DNA of 64,000 bases from Lysinibacillus sp. OF-1 (GCF_028356935.1 NZ_CP102798.1:496001-560000), one strand, 5' to 3'; shown: positions 44,933 through 53,922, numbered from the stretch's first letter. The notes: generated by a model from the letters alone, not told the origin. A program made the numbers and translations.

Positions 44933-45273
44933 ATGTTGTTGAAAAAAGATATTGTCATTAGTAGAAAATGACCTTTTGGCAAGGTGAGGAGGTGATTTCC
45001 GTTCCGCCAGCGTCCTTTCCAGGGAGACGTCACTCTAATCAACCGTACTACAAAAGTGTCTTTTTTGTCTTACATACTAGTAGTAGTGAATAAAATAGCC
45101 CATGATTTCTATTTTTAAAGAAAGGATAGCCTCTTAATTTTCAATGTGGAGAAGTGATTGATTTCAACAACCATCATCTTCGTTTGATTTGTAAAAGCTT
45201 TGCTAAATTTTGTTGAACGGAAAATCTTTCCCACCTCTCATCTTTCATAAAAATGCCATTGTTTTTCAACACT
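44933..45273 (+). repeat. Terminator-associated repeat element, copy C (box-1 hairpin deleted)
   Basis: This about 341-bp element has the same orientation as copy D. The left edge CATGTTGTTGAAAAAAG and right edge GTTTTTCAACACT are nearly identical to those of copy D. Box 2 (GATTTCCGTTCCGCCAGCGT) and the middle segment (GGATAGCCTCTTA then TTTCAATGTGGAGAAG) are present. The GGCTACTTG box-1 hairpin is missing, making it an internal deletion derivative. The whole gap 44933-45473 contains no gene. Confidence 0.82.
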
Positions 45274-45473
45274 TTGCTATCTCTACATATTAGGTATAGC
45301 ATTTGCTTTGTATATTTTTAAGTTGCTGTGAATATTAGATCAATAGAAATTTACAATAAATAGGCATATGGCGAAAAAAGGTTGTTAGTATCTATAGAAA
45401 AAAGTTAATAAGTATGCTAGTCCTAGATTTATGGCATATAATAGAACTATCACAAAATGGAGGTGCTATCCAA

Positions 45474-46781
45474 ATGACATATGCAAACGCTAAATTACAA
45501 GAAGAGAAGGTATTTAAAGACCCTGTTCACCGATATGTACATGTTCGCGATCAAGTGATATGGGATTTAGTGGGTACAAGAGAATTTCAGCGTTTACGCA
45601 GAGTTCGTCAGCTAGGTACCACATTTTTAGTATTTCATGGGGCGGAACACAGCCGCTTTAGTCATTCACTTGGTGTTTACGAAATTGTACGCCGCATAGT
45701 AGATGATATCTTCGTCGGTCGTCCCGATTGGGATGAAGGGGAAAGACTATTAGTATTATGTGCAGCCCTTTTGCATGATTTAGGGCACGGTCCATTTTCA
45801 CATGCCTTTGAAAATGTCTTCGAACTGGATCATGAATACTATACAAGGCAAATTTTATTAGGGGATACAGAGGTAAATGCTGTTTTAAGAAAAGTAGCAG
45901 ATGATTTTCCAGAAAAGGTCTCGCAAGTGATTGAAAAGACATATCCGAATAAGCAAGTCATCAGTTTAATTTCCAGCCAAATTGATGCGGATCGTATGGA
46001 TTACTTACAACGTGATGCTTATTTTACAGGTGTCAGCTATGGTCACTTTGATATGGAGCGGATTTTAAGAGTAATGCGTCCACGTAAAAACCAAGTGGTT
46101 ATTAAAGCAACAGGCATGCATGCAGTGGAAGATTATATTATGAGCCGCTATCAAATGTACTTGCAAATTTATTTCCACCCTGTGTCACGGAGTGCGGAAG
46201 TTATTTTAAATAATATTTTAAAAAGAGTTAAACAATTAAGCCAAGAAGGTTATACATTTAAGCATGAACCTACTCACTTCTTAGCATTTTTTCGCAATGC
46301 TATTACATTAGAGGATTATCTTGCTTTAGATGAGAGTATACTTTTTACATATTTTCAGCTATGGATGCAAGAGGGGGATGCTATTCTAAGTGATTTAAGT
46401 CGACGCTTTGTTAATCGTAAGCTATTCCAATACATTGATTTAGATCCCGGTGTTGAGCTAGATAAATATCAAAAACTACAAGAGCTTTTCAAGCAAGCAG
46501 ACCTGAATCCAGATTATTATCTTGTTCATGATACAACGGCAGATTTGCCCTATGATTTTTATAGACCTGGGGAGGAAGAGGTGCGTGTGCCGATTTTTCT
46601 AGAAATGAAAAATGGCGAGCTACGAGAGCTTTCGCGTGAATCCATCATCGTTGATTCCATTTCAGGTCGTATGAAACGAGACCATAAAATCTATTTTCCA
46701 TTAGATTTCTTAGAGGATGACTCTATTCACTCAACTATTAAAAAACAAATCTTAACACTGTTAAGAGAAGACAGCAAATAA
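45474..46781 (+). CDS. ywfO: HD-domain phosphohydrolase (YwfO-like)
   Basis: A 435-residue HD-superfamily enzyme related to dNTP triphosphohydrolases. Metal motif residues lie in AEHSRFSHSLGVYE (His), LLHDLGHGPFSHAFE (HD pair) and SQIDADRMDYLQRD (Asp). The family member YwfO hydrolyses nucleoside triphosphates; physiological substrate here is unconfirmed. The frame is open upstream, but GGAGG with a 10-nt spacer picks ATG 45474. It sits in Bacillus ywf order after lipL and the rsfA-like gene. Confidence 0.88.
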   Translation: MTYANAKLQEEKVFKDPVHRYVHVRDQVIWDLVGTREFQRLRRVRQLGTTFLVFHGAEHSRFSHSLGVYEIVRRIVDDIFVGRPDWDEGERLLVLCAALLHDLGHGPFSHAFENVFELDHEYYTRQILLGDTEVNAVLRKVADDFPEKVSQVIEKTYPNKQVISLISSQIDADRMDYLQRDAYFTGVSYGHFDMERILRVMRPRKNQVVIKATGMHAVEDYIMSRYQMYLQIYFHPVSRSAEVILNNILKRVKQLSQEGYTFKHEPTHFLAFFRNAITLEDYLALDESILFTYFQLWMQEGDAILSDLSRRFVNRKLFQYIDLDPGVELDKYQKLQELFKQADLNPDYYLVHDTTADLPYDFYRPGEEEVRVPIFLEMKNGELRELSRESIIVDSISGRMKRDHKIYFPLDFLEDDSIHSTIKKQILTLLREDSK

Positions 46782-46794
46782 AATAAGAATAAAC

Positions 46795-46841
46795 AAAGCA
46801 GTAAACACGTTCAAATAAGAGCGTTGTTTACTGCTTTTTTG
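46795..46841 (+). terminator. Intrinsic terminator after ywfO
   Basis: The stem AAGCAGTAAACA / TGTTTACTGCTT is followed by TTTT. Confidence 0.88.
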
Positions 46842-47161
46842 TATGTATACATGATTTGTTTAGAATTTGTTCAGGACCCCTAGTTATAATGGAACAAAAA
46901 TCCTAAAGGGGGGTGAGGCCAATTATTGTAGGTGTCACAAAAGTAGTGCTTATAAAATAAAAAGTGAAAAAGGCTATAATTTGTTAATTCTTATGACCTA
47001 TGTTAGCATACAATTTGGCTTTTATTCACAAGAGTGACAAGTTAATTTTAGGAAAGAGGGAGCAACTGATTGTTTGTAGCACGCCTTTCCTAAACAGTGA
47101 AAGGAAGCTATCGTCATAGCAAACAATTCAAGCTCTCTATCTATTAGAAAAGAGGAGAGAC
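46842..47161. other. Long leader region of the adhesin gene
   Basis: No gene is visible. There are TATAAT-like hexamers near 46885 and 46975 without good -35 partners, and a perfect 9-bp hairpin (TTAGGAAAG 47048-47056 with CTTTCCTAA 47085-47093). I looked for c-di-GMP riboswitch cores and found none. Confidence 0.35.
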
Positions 47162-50100
47162 ATGAGGAAAAAAATGAACATTGCTATGCTGACCATGTTG
47201 TTAGTGTTCCAAACACTACTAAGTCCACTGTCAGCATTTGCAGCAGATGACCTTTCAACACCACCAGTCGCAAATGACAATGGTGCGGAGGCCGGAATGG
47301 CAGAAAACCTATCTACGCCTGTCGACGATGGCACAGATTTGACAGAAGACTACACAGGTGAAGAAGACCTTTCTACAACTCCATCGGAAAATGAAAACAC
47401 GGAGCAAGCTCCTGAGGGCGAGGCTCCTGAAGAAGAAAAAGCAGCAGTTGAGCCTGTGAAAACATTGCCAATGAATGCGGCACCATTAGCGGCTCAAGAA
47501 ATTCCAGCTTCACTATCATCATTTGTGATGAAAATTGGTGGAACAACGGTTGGAGCAGGTGAATTTGGTACAGAGCTAGATCCAAATACAACAGCTAACT
47601 TCACTGTTAAATTTTCCGTACCAATGCAAGATAGTCAAGGCGAAGCATGGGGAGACGGGAGCTGGTTTGAATTCCAACTGCCGCAATCATTAATTGACTT
47701 TGATGGGGCATTTACAGGAAGCAGAACAGTGAACGGTATCACATATAATTATGTAACTACAGATAATAAAGTACGTGTAGAGTTAAGCGGTATGGAACCA
47801 GGCTCAGGCAGCTCTCAACCGGAGGAATTAAGCATTACATTTAATTCTGGATTTAACCTCCTTTCTGATAACATTGAGCAAGAGCTGGAAATTCCAGCAG
47901 CCACTGGTGGTAGTGAGATAATTAAAGCACAATTTAGTTTTTTACCTTCAACGAGCAACAAAAAGGTAAGTAAGTCAAAACTAGGCACTCCTACACCAAC
48001 AGCAAGTGGTAACCATGAAATGGAATGGCAAGTATGGGTTAATGAAGCGGGTAAATCATTAAGCAATCCAACTTTGACAGACGATCCAACATCACATGAA
48101 ATTATGGCTAATTCCGTGAATGTATATCAATATGTGGTTGGTCTTAATGGTGTAAGAACAAGTACTGAAACGAATGTTCTTACAAATGGTAGTTGGAGCG
48201 ATATTGAAAGTAAGTTGACTGGTAAATATGCATATAAAATTACGTACAAAACGTCTGTAACATTAGATGCTGATAAACGTGATGGTGCAGTTAACTTTCA
48301 TAACAAGGTACTATTTACTAACAATGGGCAACTAGAAACTTCTAATACGGCTACTCACACCATTACGTATGGTAAAGCACTAGATAAAAAGCTAGTGAGC
48401 AATACAAACTATGAAACAAAATGGCGTATTGATTATAATCATAATCTGTTAAGTATCGATCAAGCTGATGCCTATATTGAAGATACAATCCAAGGTCCTC
48501 ACGAAATTGATGCATCAAGCATTAAAGTATATAAAATGAATGATGCGGCTGGCAATGTGGCGACAACAGTTTCGGAAGCTAATAGAGTAACAAGTGGATT
48601 TACTATTACTCCTACTCCTACTCCTGCAACTGGAGATGTTAAAAGTTTCACATTAACCTTTGATAACGGTATTTCAGATGCCTATACAATAGTGTATGAT
48701 GCGAACTATACTAAACAGGATTTTTATGAAAATGAAGCAGGTCTGTTTAACAATAGTGTGACAAGTGGTTCAGGTAAAGAGAAGAATATAGACTATGCAC
48801 TTACAGAAAACTTATTAAAAAAATCATATACAGTTGATTTTGATAAAAAAGTAATTACATGGACGGTCGACATTATATCTGATAATCCAACTAAACCAAT
48901 TAACAACCTAAAACTAACAGATACATTTACAGCAGGTGCTGCAGATGGGGTGCATGAGTTAATAGATAACACTGTAAAGCTTAATGGTATAGCAACTACT
49001 TATATTCTAATTGATGGAGATAAGAAAAAAGGCTTTACAATTTCAGGTATTAATGTACCAGCAGGTAGTACATCAACTATCACTTATCAAACGAGCTTCG
49101 CAATTGGTGATGAGGGTACTGTACAAAAGCAAGGGTATGGCAATACAGCTGCTACAGAGTGGACTAGTGGCGGTAAAACATATAAAAAGTCATCTTCAAC
49201 GAGTTATATCCCACAGTCAACTACTGTTAACAATGGCAGCAAATCGGGAACCTTTAACTACTCCACGCAGCGATTTACATGGGATGTGAAAGTGAATATC
49301 AATAAAAAGGATATTAATGGAGCCGTTTTAATTGATACAGTTGGTGAGGGACATAAGTATTTACCAGGAACAATTGAAGTATTACCTTTAACTGACTTAG
49401 GTGGTAGTGATACAGGTGGAACGATTGGTACTACACCGATTAACTCGAGTAATTACACAATCTCGGCTGAATCAGATAAAGGCTTTACATTAAAATTCAG
49501 TGATTCCTTAGCAGGAGACATAAACTACCAAGCATACGTTGTTCGTTATAACACAATGGATGACGATCATATTTTAGGTATTGGTTCTGATACGGCTACT
49601 GATAGAGGGAATGTTTACACGAATGATGCCACATTTAAAACAAAAGGTACGCAAGAATTTACGCTTGAATCAAAGCCAGTAACGATTGACGAGGATGTAG
49701 CGAATAATTTAGTGACAAAAAATACACCACAACAAAACGCGAATACAGAAACAATTACTTGGACATTAGATGTGAATAGATCTCATTCTAATTTAGGTCA
49801 AAATGTCATCTTAACAGATTTACCAGGTAATAATTTAATGTTATTGGAAAGTAGTATTCTATTAACACCATATACAGTATCTAAAACTGGTATTCAAAAA
49901 GGAACTACTTGGCAAACACCTTCGCAATTAGGGGTAACGGTCACATTCGATACACAAGGTGGCTTTAGCCTCGAATTTCCTGATTTAAATCAAAAGGGGT
50001 ATCAAGTACAGTATAAAACAATAGGCTTTGGTCAATTTGGGGATGCATTGGAAAATACAGCAACATTGCATTATACGGGTCAAACAAAAGCTAATCAAAA

Positions 50101-52369
50101 AACAGAGAGCGACTATAAGGATAAATTTAGCTTTAGTAGCTCTGAATCAGATTTTACGTCAACACGAGGCAGTGCTAAATTTAAAAAGATTGGTATCGAT
50201 TCAGCTACAGGCCAATTTAAAGAAAATTTAGCTGGTGTTGAATTCCAACTTATTAAAAAAACTGCAAAACCGAATGAATATATTATCCAAACAGCTACTA
50301 CAGATGTAAATGGTGAATTCACATTTGAAAATGTACCGTACAACGATTATCTTATTCGTGAAGTAGCTGCACCAACTGGTTATAGTAAGATGTCTGACTT
50401 TAAATTTAAGTTAGATGAAAACACGACACTAGATAAGCAACCAGACTTCATTACACAACTTGTCAATACAACACCAATCATTGGTGGTAGTTGTACACAA
50501 TTTGAAATAGCGATTAAGGATGTTGATGGTCATTCCATTACAACAGGCACAGTTACATTAAAGGATCACAATGGTATAGAAACAGCGCCGTACACAGTAA
50601 CAAATGGCAAAGTGACATTACCGAATCATTTTACTGCTGGTGAGTATACAGTAACTCATTCAGTTGAAGGTGAATTAGGGAAGGTAACAGTGAAATATGA
50701 CGGCGGATGTAAAGCTGAGGTTCAACCAGTACCAAAATGTGAAAACTACACAATTGTTGTGAAAGATGATCAAGGTAATATTCGTACTAATATTTTAGAA
50801 TTAACATTAAAGCAAGGTACTACAGTAGTGACAAAGGTATCTCCTGACGCATCAGGTAAGTTTATTGTTGAATCCAATCAAAACGATCCTACTAATGGTG
50901 TAAAACCTGGTGAATATACATTGTATGAGGGTAATCAATTCTTAGGTACAGTCACACTAACGTACAAGAAAAGCTGCGATTATGAATTTACAATTATACA
51001 AGCACCGAAGTGCGAAACATTCGAATTAACGGTCAAAGATGTTGATGGAGAATTAGTAGCAGATAAAACGGAAGTAACAATTAAAGATATAGATGGCAAG
51101 ACGATAGCTACTGAGGAAACAAAAGACGGTAAAGTAGAATTAAAAGATTTAGAACCAGGTGTTTACGTAGTATTTGATAAGGATGGCAATAAAATTGGCG
51201 ATTTCGCAAGTAATATTCATTGTCAAGCAACGGTTCAACCAAAACCGGCTTGCGAGCGCTTTACTGTAGCATTGAAAGATGAAAATAATGTGTTGGTTAA
51301 GGCTGGTAAAGATGTTGTCATTAAAGATAAACAAGGTAACATTATTTCAACAGTGATAGAAGCAGATGGTAGTATTACATTTATTTCTGAAGATGTACTT
51401 GCAGGAAAGTATGAGGTTTACGACAACAAAGTTTATTTAGGCGAAATTGAGGTTTCTTATAAACAAACTTGTAAAGCTGAATTACCTATTGCTCCAGCTT
51501 GTCCAAACTTTACATTAACAATTAACAATATGTATGGTCAGCCACGTGAAGGTGTGAAAGTTACGTTTACAGATGAAAATGGTAAAGCGGTAGAAGAGAA
51601 TGGGTTAATAGAATTTGTTACAGATAGCAAAGGGCAAATTACGATTAACCACTCATTGATCAAACCGGGTAAATATATAGTTAGGGAGAATGGTAATACC
51701 ATTATTGGGACAGTTACAGTAGGTAATACATGTGAGGCTAAAATACAGCCGACACCACCTACAACAGATCCAGGACAACCAGTGGAGCCGAACAATCCAA
51801 ACCCAGATCCGACTAAACCAGTAGATCCAAATAAGCCAAACCCAGATCCAACTAAACCGGTAGATCCAAATAAGCCAAACCCAGATCCAACTAAACCAGT
51901 AGATCCAAATAATCCAAATCCAGATCCAGATCCAGATCCAACTAAACCGGTAGATCCAAATAAGCCGAACACAGATTCAAATAAACCAGTGGATCCAAGT
52001 AAGCCAACGACAGATCCTAACAAACCAACGACCCCTGATAATGGTGGTACATCAGTACAAAATGTGATTGATCAAGGGAAGCAATTACCACCATATCATC
52101 CATCTAACGCTACAAAAGATACGTTAGATGCCTATAAAGATTTCCTTAATAGATATAGTAAGCTATCTAAAGACCAACAGGCAGAGGTAGCCCAAGCGAT
52201 TGATATTAATCAAATCAAGGCAGACACAGCACGCTTAGAAGCGCTGCTAAGAGCACAAGGTAAATTACCACAAACAGATGGAGCAAATCAAACAGCTCTT
52301 GTCTTTGTTGGTTTACTACTTGTAGCTGGGGCAGTATGGTTTATGCGCCGCCGTGAAACAGAGGTATAA
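47162..52369 (+). CDS. Large LPXTG-like cell-wall-anchored adhesin with Cys-paired repeats
   Basis: A 1735-residue surface protein with a signal peptide ending AFA at residue 27 and an acidic Thr/Glu/Pro-rich stalk (28-110). A long array of collagen-binding/SdrD-like beta domains follows (about 110-1000; repeated VTKNTPQQN, YVVRYNT and similar). Next come one SpaA/Cna_B-type domain (about 1003-1090; AGVEFQLIKK...VREVAAPTGYS-like) and five tandem repeats of about 80 residues (1111-1530), each with one cysteine at each end. The tail has a Pro-rich spacer (NPDPTKPVDPNKP units) and a helical linker. The sorting signal is LPQTD (1702-1706), then a hydrophobic helix and RRRETEV. The D in place of G in the sorting motif is unusual. 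All ten cysteines fall in the five repeats. A sortase gene lies convergently downstream. Probably an adhesin or intercellular wall protein; ligand unknown. Confidence 0.93.
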   Translation: MRKKMNIAMLTMLLVFQTLLSPLSAFAADDLSTPPVANDNGAEAGMAENLSTPVDDGTDLTEDYTGEEDLSTTPSENENTEQAPEGEAPEEEKAAVEPVKTLPMNAAPLAAQEIPASLSSFVMKIGGTTVGAGEFGTELDPNTTANFTVKFSVPMQDSQGEAWGDGSWFEFQLPQSLIDFDGAFTGSRTVNGITYNYVTTDNKVRVELSGMEPGSGSSQPEELSITFNSGFNLLSDNIEQELEIPAATGGSEIIKAQFSFLPSTSNKKVSKSKLGTPTPTASGNHEMEWQVWVNEAGKSLSNPTLTDDPTSHEIMANSVNVYQYVVGLNGVRTSTETNVLTNGSWSDIESKLTGKYAYKITYKTSVTLDADKRDGAVNFHNKVLFTNNGQLETSNTATHTITYGKALDKKLVSNTNYETKWRIDYNHNLLSIDQADAYIEDTIQGPHEIDASSIKVYKMNDAAGNVATTVSEANRVTSGFTITPTPTPATGDVKSFTLTFDNGISDAYTIVYDANYTKQDFYENEAGLFNNSVTSGSGKEKNIDYALTENLLKKSYTVDFDKKVITWTVDIISDNPTKPINNLKLTDTFTAGAADGVHELIDNTVKLNGIATTYILIDGDKKKGFTISGINVPAGSTSTITYQTSFAIGDEGTVQKQGYGNTAATEWTSGGKTYKKSSSTSYIPQSTTVNNGSKSGTFNYSTQRFTWDVKVNINKKDINGAVLIDTVGEGHKYLPGTIEVLPLTDLGGSDTGGTIGTTPINSSNYTISAESDKGFTLKFSDSLAGDINYQAYVVRYNTMDDDHILGIGSDTATDRGNVYTNDATFKTKGTQEFTLESKPVTIDEDVANNLVTKNTPQQNANTETITWTLDVNRSHSNLGQNVILTDLPGNNLMLLESSILLTPYTVSKTGIQKGTTWQTPSQLGVTVTFDTQGGFSLEFPDLNQKGYQVQYKTIGFGQFGDALENTATLHYTGQTKANQKTESDYKDKFSFSSSESDFTSTRGSAKFKKIGIDSATGQFKENLAGVEFQLIKKTAKPNEYIIQTATTDVNGEFTFENVPYNDYLIREVAAPTGYSKMSDFKFKLDENTTLDKQPDFITQLVNTTPIIGGSCTQFEIAIKDVDGHSITTGTVTLKDHNGIETAPYTVTNGKVTLPNHFTAGEYTVTHSVEGELGKVTVKYDGGCKAEVQPVPKCENYTIVVKDDQGNIRTNILELTLKQGTTVVTKVSPDASGKFIVESNQNDPTNGVKPGEYTLYEGNQFLGTVTLTYKKSCDYEFTIIQAPKCETFELTVKDVDGELVADKTEVTIKDIDGKTIATEETKDGKVELKDLEPGVYVVFDKDGNKIGDFASNIHCQATVQPKPACERFTVALKDENNVLVKAGKDVVIKDKQGNIISTVIEADGSITFISEDVLAGKYEVYDNKVYLGEIEVSYKQTCKAELPIAPACPNFTLTINNMYGQPREGVKVTFTDENGKAVEENGLIEFVTDSKGQITINHSLIKPGKYIVRENGNTIIGTVTVGNTCEAKIQPTPPTTDPGQPVEPNNPNPDPTKPVDPNKPNPDPTKPVDPNKPNPDPTKPVDPNNPNPDPDPDPTKPVDPNKPNTDSNKPVDPSKPTTDPNKPTTPDNGGTSVQNVIDQGKQLPPYHPSNATKDTLDAYKDFLNRYSKLSKDQQAEVAQAIDINQIKADTARLEALLRAQGKLPQTDGANQTALVFVGLLLVAGAVWFMRRRETEV
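50492..51749 (+). repeat. Five tandem Cys-bounded domain repeats in the adhesin
   Basis: Domains start at CTQFEIAIKD, CENYTIVVKD, CETFELTVKD, CERFTVALKD and CPNFTLTINN. Each ends at a second cysteine (GGCKAE, KSCDYE, IHCQAT, QTCKAE, NTCEAK) followed by a Pro-rich link. They are diverged at protein level, so the duplications are old. The spacing suggests one disulfide per domain. Confidence 0.88.
51765..52038 (+). repeat. Proline-rich 39-bp tandem repeat encoding the wall-spanning stalk
   Basis: The unit encodes NPDPTKPVDPNKP. Three near-identical 39-bp copies are followed by one with extra Asp-Pro pairs and then degenerate units (DSNKPVDPSKP, TTDPNKP). Length is likely to vary between strains. 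Confidence 0.9.
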
Positions 52370-52372
52370 TAA

Positions 52373-52407
52373 GAAAAAGCGTCATCCTTTTTAGGATGGC
52401 GCTTTTT
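52373..52407. terminator. Adhesin terminator, left copy of an exact 35-bp duplication
   Basis: A stem GCGTCATCC / GGATGGCGC is flanked by AAAAA and TTTTT. The identical 35 bp recur at 52940-52974. Confidence 0.92.
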
Positions 52408-52939
52408 CATGTTGTTGAAAAAAGGTAATGTCAACGGCATAATAAGCAATTTTGTAAGGCGAGGGGTTGATTTCCGTTCCGCCAGCGTCCTTTCCAGGGG
52501 GCGTCCGATGAGCCGCTCCACTCACTGCGTTCGCTCCAGGGTCTCCTCTGTGACGCTAAATCCCCTAGGAGTGACGCTGGCTCCACTCCAATCAACCATT
52601 CTGCAAAAGTGTCTTTTCCTGAACAAAATAGCCCATTATTTATATTATAAGAGAGGATAGCCTCTTACTTTCAATGTGGAGAAGCGATGTGTGACAACAC
52701 CCCTCCATAAAAGAGTAGTGAATACCTTCACTTTTTTGCTAAAAAGTGAACATTTTTATGGATTGGAGTGGAAGGCTACTTGACTCCCGTGGGAATAGCG
52801 AGACAGGCGAGCCTCTAAACGGAGCGGTAGCAGAGGAAGCGGCTCGGCGCTCGCCCACAGGAAAGCAAGTAGCCTGCAACGGAAATCCTTTTTCACCTTT
52901 CATATAAATTCTATGGATGGTTTTGTTTTTCAACACTAT
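52408..52939 (+). repeat. Terminator-associated repeat element, copy D (full length)
   Basis: This 532-bp non-coding element lies exactly between two identical 35-bp terminators. Terminal inverted repeats: CATGTTGTTGAAAAAAGG at left and the reverse complement of ATAGTGTTGAAAAAC at right (shared TGTTGAAAAA). It contains box 2 (GATTTCCGTTCCGCCAGCGT at about 52469, ending with CCACTCCAATCAACC), the middle segment with AGGATAGCCTCTTAC, and the complete box-1 hairpin (52773-52874, GGCTACTTG with CAAGTAGCC and nested stems). There is no ORF of note. Confidence 0.88.
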
Positions 52940-52974
52940 GAAAAAGCGTCATCCTTTTTAGGATGGCGCTTTTT
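52940..52974. terminator. Right copy of the 35-bp terminator duplication
   Basis: It is identical in all 35 positions to 52373-52407. It now lies 14 bp from the 3' end of the convergent sortase gene and can terminate that transcript. Confidence 0.92.
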
Positions 52975-52988
52975 GCGTATTGCTTGCA

Positions 52989-53645
52989 TCAAAAGGTTCC
53001 TTTGGCATTTTCTAACGAGTAGCTTTGAACAAAATCTGCTTGTAATGCCAGTCGTTTAGAACCTTTTTCTGCACATGTAATCAATGTTAGTGTAGTTTGA
53101 TTGGGAATATCGTCAATGATATAAACATCAGTTGCAGCAATGATTTTTTTCGTTGTTAATTTATACTCATAGACATCTTTCATATCCGTGATATAGATGA
53201 TATCGCCAATTTGTGCTTGATAGAGTGGGCTGAATAAAATATCTTTTTCCTCAAAGTAGTGACCAGCCAATGCATAGTTCCCTTGACCGAGCTGTTGGTT
53301 GGGTTTCATCGTACCTGCTCCAATAGCAAGTACAGAATGGCCAACACCTTTTAAAATTGGTAGCTGCATATGTACACTTGGAACAGCAATACTGCCGATA
53401 ACAGGCATATTACTAGCTTTTACTTGTGCTTGGAGTACCTCAGCGATAGATAATGATTGAACGGCTTCAAACTCAAAATCAGCTGCTGCTTTTTTGTTTT
53501 TTTCAATGTCTTTAACGCTGTAGTCAGTTGTATTTAATTGGTCACTCAAATGAGCGATAATAGCATGTTGAATCGGATTAATAAATATTAATAATAGGCC
53601 AAAAAGTAACACGCAAACGAGCAAGGTCAGTCTAAATTTATTCAT
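52989..53645 (-). CDS. Sortase
   Basis: A 218-residue membrane-anchored transpeptidase with one N-terminal TM segment (LTLLVCVLLFGLLLIFI) followed by the sortase beta-barrel. Catalytic residues are the histidine in YALAGHYF, the cysteine in LTLITCAEKG and the arginine in SKRLALQADF. The TLxTC signature and domain order fit class A or D; I cannot decide without alignment. The ATG at 53645 is preferred, since the GTG at 53657 lies inside the AGGA region. Its neighbour carries the sorting signal LPQTD, so this is the likely cognate enzyme. Confidence 0.88.
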   Translation of the reverse strand: MNKFRLTLLVCVLLFGLLLIFINPIQHAIIAHLSDQLNTTDYSVKDIEKNKKAAADFEFEAVQSLSIAEVLQAQVKASNMPVIGSIAVPSVHMQLPILKGVGHSVLAIGAGTMKPNQQLGQGNYALAGHYFEEKDILFSPLYQAQIGDIIYITDMKDVYEYKLTTKKIIAATDVYIIDDIPNQTTLTLITCAEKGSKRLALQADFVQSYSLENAKGTF

Positions 53646-53700
53646 TTTGTATAACACATCCTAGTTATTGAAATAACGGAACGATGATTGTCAGTTTAAA

Positions 53701-53731
53701 AATGGGTAGAGCTAAGATGCTCTACCCATCT
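53701..53731 (-). terminator. Intrinsic terminator after the tautomerase gene
   Basis: The stem ATGGGTAGAGC / GCTCTACCCAT is followed on the minus strand by a short TTTTT tract. Confidence 0.85.
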
Positions 53732-53736
53732 TCATC

Positions 53737-53922
53737 TTATTTATCACTAAAACGAACGCCTGCAACCCCATAATGGTTTTTTGACATTTCTTCGATAAAA
53801 ACTGTTACATTTTCTGCAGGTGCATTAACTGTACGCGAAACGGCCTCTGTTACTTCCTTTACAAGGGCGCGTTTTTGCTCCTCTGTACGACCTTCAAGCA
53901 TTTTCACTGTTACGTATGGCAT
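53737..53922 (-). CDS. 4-oxalocrotonate tautomerase family enzyme (YwhB-like)
   Basis: A 61-residue enzyme. After removal of Met the N-terminal proline (PYVTVKMLEGRT) is the catalytic base, and a conserved arginine lies in the first helix loop. The Bacillus YwhB has promiscuous tautomerase and dehalogenase activity and an uncertain natural substrate. GGAGG lies before the ATG. No catechol meta-cleavage genes are nearby, so a dedicated 4-oxalocrotonate role is unlikely. Confidence 0.9.
   Translation of the reverse strand: MPYVTVKMLEGRTEEQKRALVKEVTEAVSRTVNAPAENVTVFIEEMSKNHYGVAGVRFSDK

Noticed and set aside
46842-47161. c-di-GMP riboswitch in the adhesin leader
   Set aside because: Only a simple 9-bp hairpin is present; the GEMM core motifs are missing.
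51538-52023. Minus-strand ORF with Gly/Phe-rich repeats (GLFGSTGLVGSG)
   Set aside because: It is the antisense reading of the proline-repeat region of the adhesin, has no ribosome-binding site and reflects codon bias only.
51765-52038. 39-bp direct repeats resembling a CRISPR array
   Set aside because: The units are contiguous without spacers, multiples of three in length and encode the proline-rich stalk of the adhesin.
31116-52974. The repeat copies as fragments of a protein-coding transposon
   Set aside because: No copy contains a transposase-like frame; the short ORFs across them are not shared between copies.
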